Shown here piece by piece: positions 1 to 11,236 of a stretch of DNA of 33,502 bases. Below the pieces are notes generated by a model. It ran no database searches. It was not told the origin of the DNA and worked only from the letters and a program-made list of their open reading frames with translations. Each line of letters starts with the position of its first letter. Position 1 is the first letter of the stretch. The position numbers and the translations under genes were made by a program. Source of the stretch: Mansonella perstans (Eukaryota; Nematoda; Chromadorea; Rhabditida; Onchocercidae); the NCBI GenBank assembly GCA_037074765.1, contig JBAMDO010000360.1, forward strand, positions 1 to 33,502, written 5' to 3'.

Positions 1-174
1 TTTATTCTGTAAAAATTATATCAAAACCAGTGTAAAAATTATTCCATTCTTACTACCTACTTAGTTGTAAGATTACAAAAAAAAAATTTTTCAGAAACTT
101 TTTTAATGAAATGAATACTTGAAAATACAGCCTGTTATCAACTAGCCTCTTATCACTATTATACATGAGAACTT

Positions 175-180
175 TTTATT
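175..180 (-). promoter_or_regulatory. Candidate polyadenylation signal of the cyanase gene
   Basis: Reads AATAAA on the minus strand, 88 nt beyond the cyanase stop codon, a normal spacing for a nematode 3' UTR. The hexamer is common by chance in such AT-rich DNA. Confidence 0.35.
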
Positions 181-267
181 TCCTTCGAAATGATACGCAT
201 TTAAATTATATGCATTGATCAGAATGAAAAAAAAAATCATATTTAATGATAACTGAATATTTTCCGT

Positions 268-1085
268 TTAAAAATCTTTATATGGCAAGAATTTGCCCGA
301 TAATACAAGTGATACCCGATCACCTGCTTCATTTTTTTCACGCGCAACGGTTAAATTAAAATCAATAGCACTCATTATACCATCACCGAATTCTTCCGCA
401 ATTAGTTCCTTGATCGTAGGTCCATACACTGCTATTACCTGAATATTATCTTAGCTATTACCTTTATCTTCTGATATCATTTGTTAATTTAATGAGTTCA
501 TCATTTGATAATTTAATCTTTTTTTCTGTCTCTGCTGCAAAAATTTTTCACTTTTGGTACTTCTTACACTGATTTCCATACTTTCCATTACAGTTTTAAT
601 ATAAAGACAATCAGATAGGAGCTTATCAGAATAATCATGAAATTTTGTTCAAATCAAAGACTTTCAATAATCTATCATTTCTGTAACTGTCTCAATCTCC
701 CTCAGCAATGAAAATATTGAAATACAAATTTTTTGTAAGTAAATAAATTTGTGAAAAAATAAATAAGGTGTTCTGTTACCAGAGACATGAAATAACCTCG
801 TGCAGTCGGTAAAGAACTGGATCGGATGGAGTTCCCACAGTGCCTTTGTGAGGAACTGTTTGGAGCCATGAAAGGGCACTTTCTGGCAATTCAAATATTT
901 CAATAATCATTTCTGCTTGTTCTTTCGACATGGTCATTTGACCCAAGCATGCTGCAGTTGTCCACTCTTTACTTTTGCCAATTTTTTTCGCTACAGACTT
1001 CCATGTGATACCCTTTTGAACTTTTGTTGTCAAAATAAGATTTGTTACGTCGTCTCGAGATTTCACCATTTCAACTGGAATGATT
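268..1085 (-). CDS. cynS: Cyanate hydratase (cyanase), two exons, intact active site
   Basis: Cyanase converts cyanate plus bicarbonate to carbamate and CO2, the carbamate then giving ammonia; family members are cytosolic decamers. Model: exon 1 at 1085-797 (coding from ATG at 1069) and exon 2 at 438-268. The intron is 358 bp, with donor GAG|GTTATT and acceptor TTCAG|GTA. The spliced protein is 147 aa, close to the 156 aa E. coli enzyme. Residues 1-75 form the helical N-terminal domain (MVKSRDDVTNLI, KGITWKSVAKKIGKS, LGQMTMSKEQAE). The catalytic domain follows, with PSDPVLYRLHE and then YGPTIKELIAEEFGDGIMSA. The catalytic triad corresponding to E. coli Arg96, Glu99 and Ser122 is present as R88, E91 and S114, a constant offset of 8. 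A TTTTTCAG acceptor 17 nt before the ATG (1087-1086) could be a spliced-leader acceptor or the end of an upstream intron; an in-frame upstream ATG also exists. The donor is weak, but its phase and the protein alignment fit exactly. Horizontal origin is possible but not shown here. Confidence 0.9.
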
Positions 1086-2934
1086 CTGAAAAATGCCATT
1101 TCAGCAAAAAAAAAAGAAAAAAAACAAGAAAACAAATTTCTAAGCTAAAATTTACATTCAAGGTTATATTGATTCTGAATCACATTTATTCACATCACTA
1201 TTTGAAATTATTAAATTCTATCATTGCATTTTAAACGTTCCTATATCAATTCTCTGTTACTCAATTTGAAATTCTGATTTGAAAAATGAGATTTTTGGTA
1301 AATCATTTCTTCTAAGACAGTTGCGTTAAAAATTAAAATTGATTAACAAATATTGACGAAACGCGGAAAAAAAAAATGAACTAATTAAAATTACTTGACA
1401 AACGAGAAAGCAAAATGAAAGTGAATGAAATTTGTGGTGGCTAAATATACAAATTAAAACAGTTACCCGGTTCCTTCCAAAACATTTGCAATGCTTCGTC
1501 TCATTGTTACAGTTAAATCTATATGAAATTTTATACTTAGCAACAAGAACCAATCACAGCGCAGCAGAAAACAAATGTTAACGCAAAGGAGCTTTATTAA
1601 GTTAGTTTAATATGTTAAAACGAATGTGAGATTTTGTGTAAAGTTGAGCAGAATGCTGAGAGAATTTTTGGAAAGCTGTTTGTTGTTGTTTTAAAGCAAT
1701 TGCTTGCAAGAGTGTTTTTCTTTGTTTCATTTTAATGTGGTCTGTGAAATTATTAGCAACAGTTGAGGCTAATGAATAATGAAAGTACTGGAAGCATTAT
1801 GTTGGCATCGTTAATAAAACTAAAAATCAGAACAATAAGTTATGAATTATATTTTCTTGTTAATTCATTAAAAAAGGACTATAGAATAGATTTAAGAAAG
1901 GAAAGAGAAAATTGTCAGTCATTTGATGACATAAGCAAAAGAATCTTTTTTGCTCCAGGCCCTATTTAATCTTCGCTGTTCTCATTTAAAGGAATAATTA
2001 AGAAAGTATTAAAATTGCAAAATCATAAATAACAGTCATTACAGAAAAGTTTCTAAATAACGGATTCATGTTTGTTACTTTTGCACAACTATTGCGATAA
2101 ATAAATTTTGATAAAGAAATTAATTCATTTTCTTTCCTAAATACAAATGAATTTTTCAAATACAAAAAACATTTCATTTATAACATATTTTTAACAGAAT
2201 TAATAAAAAAAAAAAAAAACAACTATTTTACATCAAGCATCAAATTCTTGATTTTACCTCCTAGGTGATATTTGAATGTGTATAATCAAAAACAGGTAAA
2301 AATTTAATAAGTTATATTTGCCACATATTACTACTCAAAAAATCATCACTGCATCATCAAAATTAAAATGAGTGAAAATTAAGCGACAAAGAGAAAGTCA
2401 CGTTTCAGCAATTGAAGGATTTCTTTTTCAAAGGTTAATTTTTACAATTGAACATATCAAATGATTAGATGTCAAATAGCTAAATCTAATATTTACTGAA
2501 ACGTCAAATGAATAAAAGTTAACCTGTTAAAGCATTTTTTATCTGAATCCTTTTGAACATGTGATTTATTTCAAAGATAAAAATTAAAACATAAAAATCT
2601 ATTTTCTTTTTTCTTTTCTACTATTACTATAGCAAATTTAAATTGTACTATTTTTAATGATATCTTCTCTATTATATTGTTTTTCAGTGATAACTAACAG
2701 ATAACAAAAAGGAATACTTTAAACAAATAAATGGAATTAATGAAAAAGAACAAAATTTTCCTAATAAATTCACTGTCATTTTATAAATGATATATTTTTC
2801 ATTTAACATGAATAAACCGTCCATCTCTCACCTGCCATCTCCTTCATTTGTTTACAGATAAATGTAAAGGATAAATATTTGTAATTTGATATATGTAGGT
2901 GTAAAGGTGTGTATATCTGCGCGTATTTGTGTGG

Positions 2935-2983
<49 letters not shown>

Positions 2984-4375
2984 ATGGATGATTGTGTCAC
3001 AATATTAACAATTATTAATAACGGGATCCTATATATCCGAAATTTTGTACTTGAAAAGAAGAATGAAAAAAAGAAGCGATTCATTAAATTATTATTAAAT
3101 ACTTTCGCTAGGATTTATTCAAAATTGACACAAACAGAAAAAAAAAATTGAAAGCTGCCAATATTTCTTCAGTTATAGTCAACATTTATGGCTTTTTTTT
3201 TTTTGTTAATATTAAATAGAAATAAATTCGAAATGTTCAAAAATTCTGAACATTCAAGAAATAATACTGATATTACAATCCGGAAATACAAACTCAATCA
3301 AGATAATATTGATACTCATTTGCACTGTTTATCTGAGATGTTGATTTATTTCATATCGGTACTTAGAGTAGTGTGTTGTATCTTTTGTTCATAGATGAGC
3401 TGGAATTTTACATCACCCAATTCTAGCCGGCACAGAAGGTATTGATTATGGTGGTGATGGTGATGAGAGTGGTTGTAATGATTGGGCGTAAATGAACTTT
3501 GGTGGATTTAGTCTACGTTGGACCCCTGGTAGTTCATCTTTTATCAATTATGTACGGTTTCCCTTTCCCTTTCGTAACACTCATAATGATACTTTTTTTT
3601 TTCTAGCGTTTACGTAAATGATTTTTCTGTAGGTTTCGTGTCGATGGTTACACACATCTTTGTTCCGTTATCCTGCAGTAATTTTTGCTGCATTATGCTG
3701 TAGCTTAAACGTACGAGCAAATAGACGTGAATAGTAAGGCATAATTTACACAGAATATACTGTGATAATATCCAATATGCTAATGCTTTATTAATATCAA
3801 AAGTGATTGAAATGTTTTCATAGTTGATTTTTGGTATGTATTAAGATCAGTTTGGTACATATTAAGTTAGTGATGCTTTGTTATATCTGAATTGATATTG
3901 CAAGGCGTGAAACTTGCTTACACAGCCGTCTTCCTCGTTATGTTTCAAGTGATTGACAAAAAAGTGTTGTTGTTACGCATTGGGCAGTAAATATGCTCGA
4001 TGATGTGAGCATTTTTCACGAAGCTCGCTGACAACTTTAACTACGTTTACTTTCAGATTCAGTTTGGCATGTATTAATGTATATATAAATATTACTGCTC
4101 ACTAAATTTTTCTTCATTGCGTAGAGGCATTGTTCACTGTAAAAGCTTCCTTTCTAGAAGAGGTTACTTCAATATTTCATTTAAAAATAATGTCTCTATG
4201 AAGATGTTGATTAGATATTGTTATGGTGTAGTAGGTGGCATACTTTCCTGAAACAATTCCAGCGAAAAAAGCTTTCCATTTTCAATTTAGTTACTTTCGG
4301 CGTGTTATCGTTACTTTTTCAGAAAATCAGAGAACCATCTATTTATTATCATTAGTTTATTTTTATTCGATCAGC
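1086..4375. other. Intergenic region between cyanase and calumenin
   Basis: Very AT-rich, 3.3 kb, between two divergently transcribed genes, so it must hold both promoters. I see no coding exon supported by splice sites or a recognisable protein; the open frames are short and low in complexity. It contains a TG microsatellite near 2931-2982 and short A/T runs. A slightly GC-richer stretch at 3400-4230, with GGTGGTGATGGTGATG at 3451-3466, may belong to the calumenin upstream region. Confidence 0.5.
2931..2982. repeat. TG dinucleotide microsatellite
   Basis: About 25 near-perfect TG units (one interruption GTGCGTG near 2938-2943), followed by two GGAT units. It creates spurious Cys-Val and Thr-His open frames on the two strands. 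Confidence 0.97.
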
Positions 4376-6480
4376 ATGTATGTATGGTTTGCGATTGGTA
4401 CGGTTTTTGCATTTATAAGGGCGGATCAAGTCGATCCACTCACTGATAAGGATCATTTCAAGGTATCTCTTTTAGTTCCTGAGTGTCATCTGAGCTGATA
4501 ATTGGTAGTATTTCGTGGCATTAATGTTTGATTTGATCATATCCAAAGATATTATGATTTTGAGGCTGGCGGGCATGACAGCAGATTTGACCATGAAGCC
4601 TTTCTCGGCAAAGATACTGTTGAATCAAAGGACGTCGTAAGCAAAGAACGTCTTGCGTAAGTGTTTGATGACAGTAATTATGTGAGGGATATTTTGCTTA
4701 AAAATTCCATATAATACACTGAAATGTGATGCATTTGCGTGCTAAACATGTCGAGGTATTTAGTGTCAGTTATATAACATTTACTTTGTGAGATTGCCAA
4801 CAATTTTGTTTGTGTAGAAGCATAAGATTTATGTAAATACCAAGCAGTATCTTGAATAGTGTTTGAAGCTACTAACAAAATCATATAACAATTGCTGACG
4901 AATGTCTAGCTGTTGAAACATATCTTGCTCAAATTACCTCAGCAAACTTACAACATATTTTGAAGAGTGATAATGTATGAGTTCGAATTATCAAATTGAA
5001 ATTTTTAGGAAGTTGGTTGCGAAAATGGACGTGAATGGTGATGGCTTTTTGGAAGAATCTGAATTAAAAGATCACATTGATTTTATGCAAAAACGATATG
5101 TTAATAATGATGTTGATCGAACATGGAAAAATTATAATGAGGAGAAAGTTAAAGATGGGAAAATCTCATGGAAAGATTACATGTGAGTTGATGGTAGTCT
5201 GTTGTAGGACGCTTTTTGCCCTAGTTGGGAGCTCAAAAAAATGCTAGAATTTCAGAGAAATGGTTTACGGAACAGTAGGTGAAGGACAAGAGCTCAGTGC
5301 TGAATATCAAAAGATGATAATACGTGATGAAAGAAGGTGGAAAGCGGCTGATTATGACTCGAATGAAATGCTTGATCGAACCGAATATGGTTGTTTTATG
5401 CATCCTGAGGACTGCGACCACATGCGTGATATTGTTGTTCAGGTGATTAGAGAATAACAAAATGAAGTAGGATTACTTCAGATAAACTGTAAAGAACATG
5501 TTAATATAATCAGCCTGATGATATCTACATATGCACGTACAATTTATAAACGGAAACTCTGTTGATATCTCTTAACATCTTTTTTTCAGGAGACACTTGA
5601 AGATATTGATAAAAACAAAGATGGATTTGTAGACCTTGATGAATATATAAGTAAGTTCAGCACTATATATGCATAATGTTCATAGAGACAGTTGATTGTG
5701 GCGAGGTGATCCTTGAAAATTTTTTTCCTTCAAAACTCTATCAATTTTGAAATTAGAGAGAACTGTTTCCGCAGTTTAGAGTTAAAAATTATTCATTTCT
5801 ATATCGCATTATGCTTGGAATTGTACTTGCTACTTTTGTTATTTGCAGGTGACATGTACCGACCGGAAGACTATCCAGAATTAGACAGCAAAGAACCGGA
5901 ATGGGTTGCTAGTGAACGACAGATGTTCAAAGAGCATAGAGACAAAAACGGTGACGGCAAACTGGATCAAGTATTACTGAAAACTGTCCTTATTTGAGAA
6001 ACTTCACTTATTTTCCTTTACTTGACCATTTAATGCTACCCCTATTTTAGGATGAAATGAGGAATTGGATCATGCCTGTAGGTTTCGACCATGCTGATGC
6101 AGAAGCAAAACACTTAATTGGTATCGCGGATGAAGACAGAGTAAGTTCAAGACTTGTATATGAGATGTTACTCCTTTATGGGATTCATATTTCATCTCTG
6201 AACACTGTTCTTTCCAATTCAACTTATTTCGGAATGGGTTGTAGTTTTGCTAATGCATTAAATAGGACAAATTGTAGTTTAATCATATAAGGAAGGTGGA
6301 ATGACTCACTCTATAAATGTCGGGATTATCGTTCCAAAGATTGCAGCCCTTAAGTTATCCTTTTTGCAGGACGGAAAATTGTCTTTAGAAGAAGTTTTGG
6401 ATCATTATGACACATTCGTTGGATCACAAGCAACCGATTACGGTGAGCAGCTGAATAAACACGATCCTGCGGAACTTTAA
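4376..6480 (+). CDS. calu-1: Calumenin/reticulocalbin-type EF-hand protein (CREC family), eight exons
   Basis: Secretory-pathway Ca2+-binding CREC protein. Exons: 4376-4462, 4565-4656, 5009-5182, 5256-5442, 5590-5650, 5849-5970, 6051-6140, 6370-6480; all phases join, giving 307 aa (human calumenin 315). A signal peptide covers residues 1-16 ([16 protein letters not shown]), followed by the family motif [12 protein letters not shown]. Six EF-hand positions are seen. EF1 at 67-78 is canonical, EF2 near 104-117 is degenerate, and EF3 at 150-161 has Glu in place of the loop Gly. EF4 (187-198), EF5 (232-243) and EF6 (268-279) are canonical. Other family landmarks are [34 protein letters not shown]-like [10 protein letters not shown] and [13 protein letters not shown]. 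The C-terminus is KHDPAEL rather than the HDEF of human calumenin, so ER retention is uncertain. The exon 2 acceptor (ATTTTGAG|GCT) is the weakest junction. Symbol from presumed orthology to C. elegans calu-1. Confidence 0.93.
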
Positions 6481-7342
6481 ATAGGTAATGAAAATAATGA
6501 TCAGTTCGAGATGTCCACACTTCTTTTGAAATTGCTCTGTGACAATTTTTTTTGCTAAATGCTGTTCTACTTATGTGTGAAGTTTCATATTCGATATACA
6601 CTGCAGTGACGACTGACATGTTCCGAAAAAAATTTATGTAAGTCTTCTTTAAGCTATTTTTTACTTACTGCTTTGTTACTCAGTTGGTATATTGTACTTT
6701 GTTACTCAGCCAAACTAGTGTTGCCGCTGCTCTTTAAATCTCTGTTTTTCAAAATTATGTGATAAATTCAATTTATTACTATATTATAATAGTTTATCAT
6801 ATCGAAGTGAACTGGGAATTTGATTATAACATACATTCTCATATGGAGAAGCAGAAAACCCGGAACCGAAAATAAAAACCGAAGACAGGAAAGAAATGTG
6901 ATATTTTCTGTCAGTCGAAATAAAGCTACTTAAGTCTTTTCAAAATAGAAACGATATATATATAATTTTAAAAAAATCGACACGAACAATATCACATTAT
7001 CATATCAAATTCGCAAGCGTGCCGCTACCCTCCAAAATTGTGCCTATGCAACGGAGTAGCAAACATCAAATTATTGTAATCTAATACGAAGTCTTAAATC
7101 CATTAAACTGTCTAGTAAATGAAATCTTCGAAAGCTCGGATTAATATTGCGTAAAGTTCTTCTACATGGACCATTATAAAAACTCCAGAATATCTAATTC
7201 GAAAATATGCAGGGAAACCTTTAGTGTTCTTATCTAATCATTTCGATCTTCTGGTCCTAGTTTCTGTTAGTAATTAATACAGGGTACACTGCAAACACGA
7301 TACTTATGCAAAATATCGAAAATAAATTCGTAGAAGCAGGTA
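6481..7342. other. 3' intergenic region between convergent calumenin and MOB genes
   Basis: Holds the 3' UTRs of two convergent genes. AATAAA at 6871-6876 on the plus strand and TTTATT at 6772-6777 are candidate polyadenylation signals for calumenin and MOB, respectively, but both lie far from the stops (about 390 and 570 nt). No coding exon seen. Confidence 0.5.
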
Positions 7343-10046
7343 TCAGCATGTTTGCGAATGTGGCTTACATATTAGTGAGGTGGTCGTCGGATAACCGCCC
7401 CAGCTACCACTTTTTGAAGACGGAAGCTGCTGAGGACCACTGGATCCATCGCTGACTTGTATTATCTGATGAACACATCCATGATACAACACTACTGGGC
7501 GTACCAGCTGCAATGTACGAACTTACGGATAATGGAAATGAAGGATACAAGTAATGAGAAAAGCAATTTGAAATAAACATTATGAGTGGAAGTAAGATGT
7601 TCATAGACATGACACTCTTTTTACCTGCAATGTATGTGAAAGAGCGGATAGTTCCTTATTCTCCAAAAGATCATACATTTTAGCAATACAATACATGTGT
7701 GCTACAACCAAGCCATATTGAGACCGTAAATTCAAAGTAGCTAACTGTTCCCAATGATTCGTGTATAAGTGTCCACAACTGTGCCAGAGTAACCGTATCA
7801 AACGACGGCAGTGATTTTCAAAATTACTCGAAAAAGCAGATCCTGAAAGAGCATCATCATAAATGCTAAAAAGAATAGAACTTGGAACAACTGTCAAGTT
7901 AATATCATGCCAAAAAATAATACTTTTCTCTACGCTTTTCCATAGGGAAATAAATATTTTCTTATTATCTATCTCATTAAAATATCTCTATACTTGTAAA
8001 TATACCGCAATATTTCGTTACTGTGTCAGATGTTTATCGTAATAGGGATAGGTTGGAAGACGTTAGCAGCTAAAAGATATGGTTCATAATTTTTTCCTTT
8101 TCTAGATTTTTTTGGCTGTATTCTATGTAAAAAATAATGCCAAAATTCAAAATCTCACCATATTTAGTTGGATAAAGTCGCTCATCCTTTGCGCTTTTTT
8201 CGCAAAATGATAATACGCAATCAATGTACTGCATAGCAGAATATGGATGATGTTTCCTCCTTTCATCAACCCAATGTGCTTTCCTGCAACTTTGCAGCAG
8301 TTAGTTTGCAAATTTGTTTAAAATCTGCTCTCTATATTTTTTAAAAAAAGGCAAGATTTGACATGTTGCCCTACAGATATTTGTACATCAAATATTCCAT
8401 CATTAATTCTTTTTTGAACTAAATGTAATCGAAAGATAATCATCTCATAAAATTTTAAGGTAGTCACTACAACTCTAACAGCTACTCTAATTAGAAATTA
8501 TAAGCTACAAATGATAAAGAAGTAAACTGGTCAATGTGGAAAATAATTTCAAATGAAATAATTTAAAACTTGAAAACACAGCAACGGATAAAAGTAGATG
8601 TTATACGCGAATATGTTTTTCGTTCATTGAAGATTAACAAAATAGTGCGAAACTTACGGAACACCTGGATAAGACATAATAGGACATGAAACCGGTGTGC
8701 ACACTTCTGATATCGTCCCACATAAAGCGTTCACATTCTCGAAAAGAGATAATGCTGAAATAAATATGTTTCTATCATTGAATTTCAGTTAACAATTTAT
8801 CAAAGTTATAATTTTTCAGTTCTTAAATATTTTTGTTAGCTACAACCATTCAACAATTATGAAAATAATAAGCAAACAACTTACTGTGTGTAGCCAACCA
8901 TTCATTTCTGTCCATTCCTTGAGGTAACTTCGAGAGTCGCCTAATCATCTAGAAAAATAATAGATTATTTTCTATCTCCTACAGACATAATTCTGTTTGG
9001 TAATGCTACGCTTACAAACTGAATGTTTTGAAATATAGAAATTCAACACGACACTGTGTTGCTCTTTCAGTGAACCTAAAAGCATATAGTCAAGACAGAT
9101 AGCAGAATTATATATCAAAACAACACTTACTTCATCATCGAAAGAATCACACACTCCCATTTCAGACAACGCTTTACGTTTACAATTTGGAGCATGGATG
9201 CATGTCGTCACATTTTTTCCTCCACTTGATGACATACGTCGTGCTGAACGACACCTTTCATTGACACCTTTGCGCCGTGACCTCCTGGAAATGAATTATA
9301 TTAATTATTTTCCCCAAAAAATTAACCTAAATAATAATACTCCAAATAAGATATGTAATCGAAAAACAGAGCAACTATCTCAGCTTTCAAAATATGTACA
9401 TTCCGAACCACCAAAATCGATGAACCTGACAGTTACTTTGACCAAATTTATGAGTTAAATGACTAGGTATGACCACGATTAGTAATATGTTAAAGACAAA
9501 AATAAGTTAATATTTAATCGAAAATCAATTATTGGACACTTGTGACACGGTGAACATAACACAATTCTGGAGAAATTAGTTTCAAATGAATAACTGATTC
9601 GAAGTATAAATCTAAGAAAAAAGGATAAGATATAAAAGAATTATGCATTTCTGAACTGGAAAAACCGGTGTGTGAAAGTTTTATGCTGTTAACATAACAC
9701 TGAATTGTCAACTTTTGGTACATAACCCTGATGATACACTAAATTAAATTCAAAAAAAAAAAAAAAAGGAAGGAGAATTCAACGTTTCATATAATCAATA
9801 CAATGCCAGAATAAATTTGAAAAAATGAACTCACGTTGCAAGTGAGACGATATTAGAGAGGAATATTTTAGCAAGGCAACAACCATCCTCGCTAACATCT
9901 TTAGATGAATGTCTCGATAAGGTGCTCCGTTTTGTATGTGCCTGCGGTTTTACATTTGCAGTAGATACTTCAACTGGCTCACTTCCACCAGCTATTTCCG
10001 TATTCGGGTATTTTTCAGTTAGTATCGACGTTACATCCATAGACAT
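7343..10046 (-). CDS. MOB kinase activator, MOB2-like, seven exons
   Basis: MOB proteins bind and activate NDR/LATS-family kinases. Exons: 10046-9835, 9284-9131, 8948-8885, 8754-8658, 8283-8159, 7842-7625, 7507-7343. Phases join throughout, giving 344 aa. Residues 1-122 are a low-complexity, Ser/Arg/Lys-rich N-terminal extension not typical of MOB1. The MOB core starts near 127 (LSKLPQGMDRNEWLATHT), followed by LFENVNALCGTISEVC and DERLYPTKYGSAFSSNFE. The four zinc ligands of the fold are present: C162 and C167 (C-x4-C) and H242 and H247 (GHLYTNHW). FSSNFE and PTKYG look closer to MOB2 than to MOB1 or MOB3. Residues 291-344 form a divergent tail with a Ser/Gly/Gln segment (GSSGPQQLPSSKSGSWGG). 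An upstream 5' exon cannot be excluded. Typical partner kinases would be NDR types; this is family knowledge, not shown here. Confidence 0.88.
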
Positions 10047-10773
10047 AATACACCTAATTAAGAGGGCATTTATTCATTAACAGCACTTAACTACCATAAA
10101 ATAGGTTTCCTGATAATACAGCGCTACACACTTTAGTATAGTTCCCGTCATTCTCAATTGCATGATATTCTCTTTGTACGAATTATAATTTCCAACACCT
10201 GAATAACTCTGATCAATAATGGCTATCAAATTTGATGGTCATTCTATTGACTGATGCAACTTGTCGGTTCCCAATCCATGTTAAAGATTAATGTAACGTA
10301 TCAATATTTTTGGAAGTATAACAATTTTTTGTCAGCAAAGTGCCGCCAATTAATACGATAATTACATCTCTTTCACGTAGTTAGTAAATTCGTAAAACAA
10401 ATTTTAGAGGGAAATACATAAAAAGGCGCATTTTGAGATATACATTTTACATATTAGTTGTGTTATTTTTCACATTTATTCGGCATTTTCGAAAAAGTTA
10501 TTAGCGTCTCTCCTTCCCCCTTCCCGTGGTCGTCCTTCTATATAATCATGCTTTATTACCGAGCATGCAGACAAAAACAAATGAGGTACAACCAGTGGCA
10601 GTTACTGGAAAAATCGACACCCATGTCAAAACATTCCCAGTCGATTGAAAATTCGATAATTTATAGCGAAAGCATAGGAAAAAAAAACAAGCTGGGAAGA
10701 AAATGGTAAATTGCAGAATTGGAAAAATTGAATATGGTTTTGCAGCTGATATTTTTAAACTGTTGTTTGACTA

Positions 10774-10825
10774 TCATCAGAATCTGATAACTGTGTGATT
10801 CATCAGCATCTGATAACTATGTGAC
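10774..10825. repeat. Two tandem 26-bp units, each with a palindromic core
   Basis: Unit 1 (10774-10799) and unit 2 (10800-10825) differ at only a few positions. Each contains ATCAG-N3-CTGAT, an imperfect inverted repeat, followed by AACTRTGTGA. Lies about 730 bp upstream of the MOB start codon. Confidence 0.85.
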
Positions 10826-11213
10826 GAACACAAAAATTATCAATCGCTCATATTTTTATTTTCTTCATGGGATAAAAACATATGAAACCCAGTAACTTTA
10901 AATTTTCGAATATTATGTCATTGTTATCAGAGACAAATTAGTGATCTTGAATAAACATCACATACTGTGTTAGAAATAAACAAAGAAAAAATAAAACATT
11001 CTCAGTTTTTCTGCCAAACTCACATTTTCTACATTTCTTTTATGTACTGATTTAAAAGCACATACCATAAAAATTCCCTTCTAATAGGTGAAAAATTATA
11101 AAGATTGTTGCTAACCCCTAATTACACGAAGTGATTAGTGAAGTTAGTTAACTTTGCAATATTATAAATTATAGCATAACTATTTTAGTCAATAAATGCT
11201 AATACAAATGAGC

Positions 11214-11236
11214 AAAAAAAAAAAAAAAAAAAAAAA
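11214..11236. repeat. Poly(A) tract
   Basis: Uninterrupted run of about 23 A. Similar mononucleotide runs occur at 14055-14073 (T), 19030-19053 (A) and 24821-24842 (A). Confidence 0.95.

Noticed and set aside
664..903. 79-codon minus-strand open frame overlapping cyanase
   Set aside because: Lies mostly in the cyanase intron and in another frame of its first exon; no recognisable protein.
917..1234. Plus-strand 105-codon open frame opposite cyanase
   Set aside because: Antisense shadow of cyanase exon 1, whose minus-strand frame has clear family motifs.
1763..1969. 68-codon plus-strand frame
   Set aside because: No family resemblance, no fitting splice partners, composition typical of AT-rich background.
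2803..3151. Open frames with Thr-His or Cys-Val repeats on both strands
   Set aside because: Artefact of the TG microsatellite.
5233..5460. Minus-strand frame within calumenin
   Set aside because: Antisense of calumenin exon 4, which contains an EF-hand and RDERR motif.
9198..9458. Plus-strand 86-codon frame
   Set aside because: Antisense to MOB exon 2 and extends into its intron; no protein similarity.
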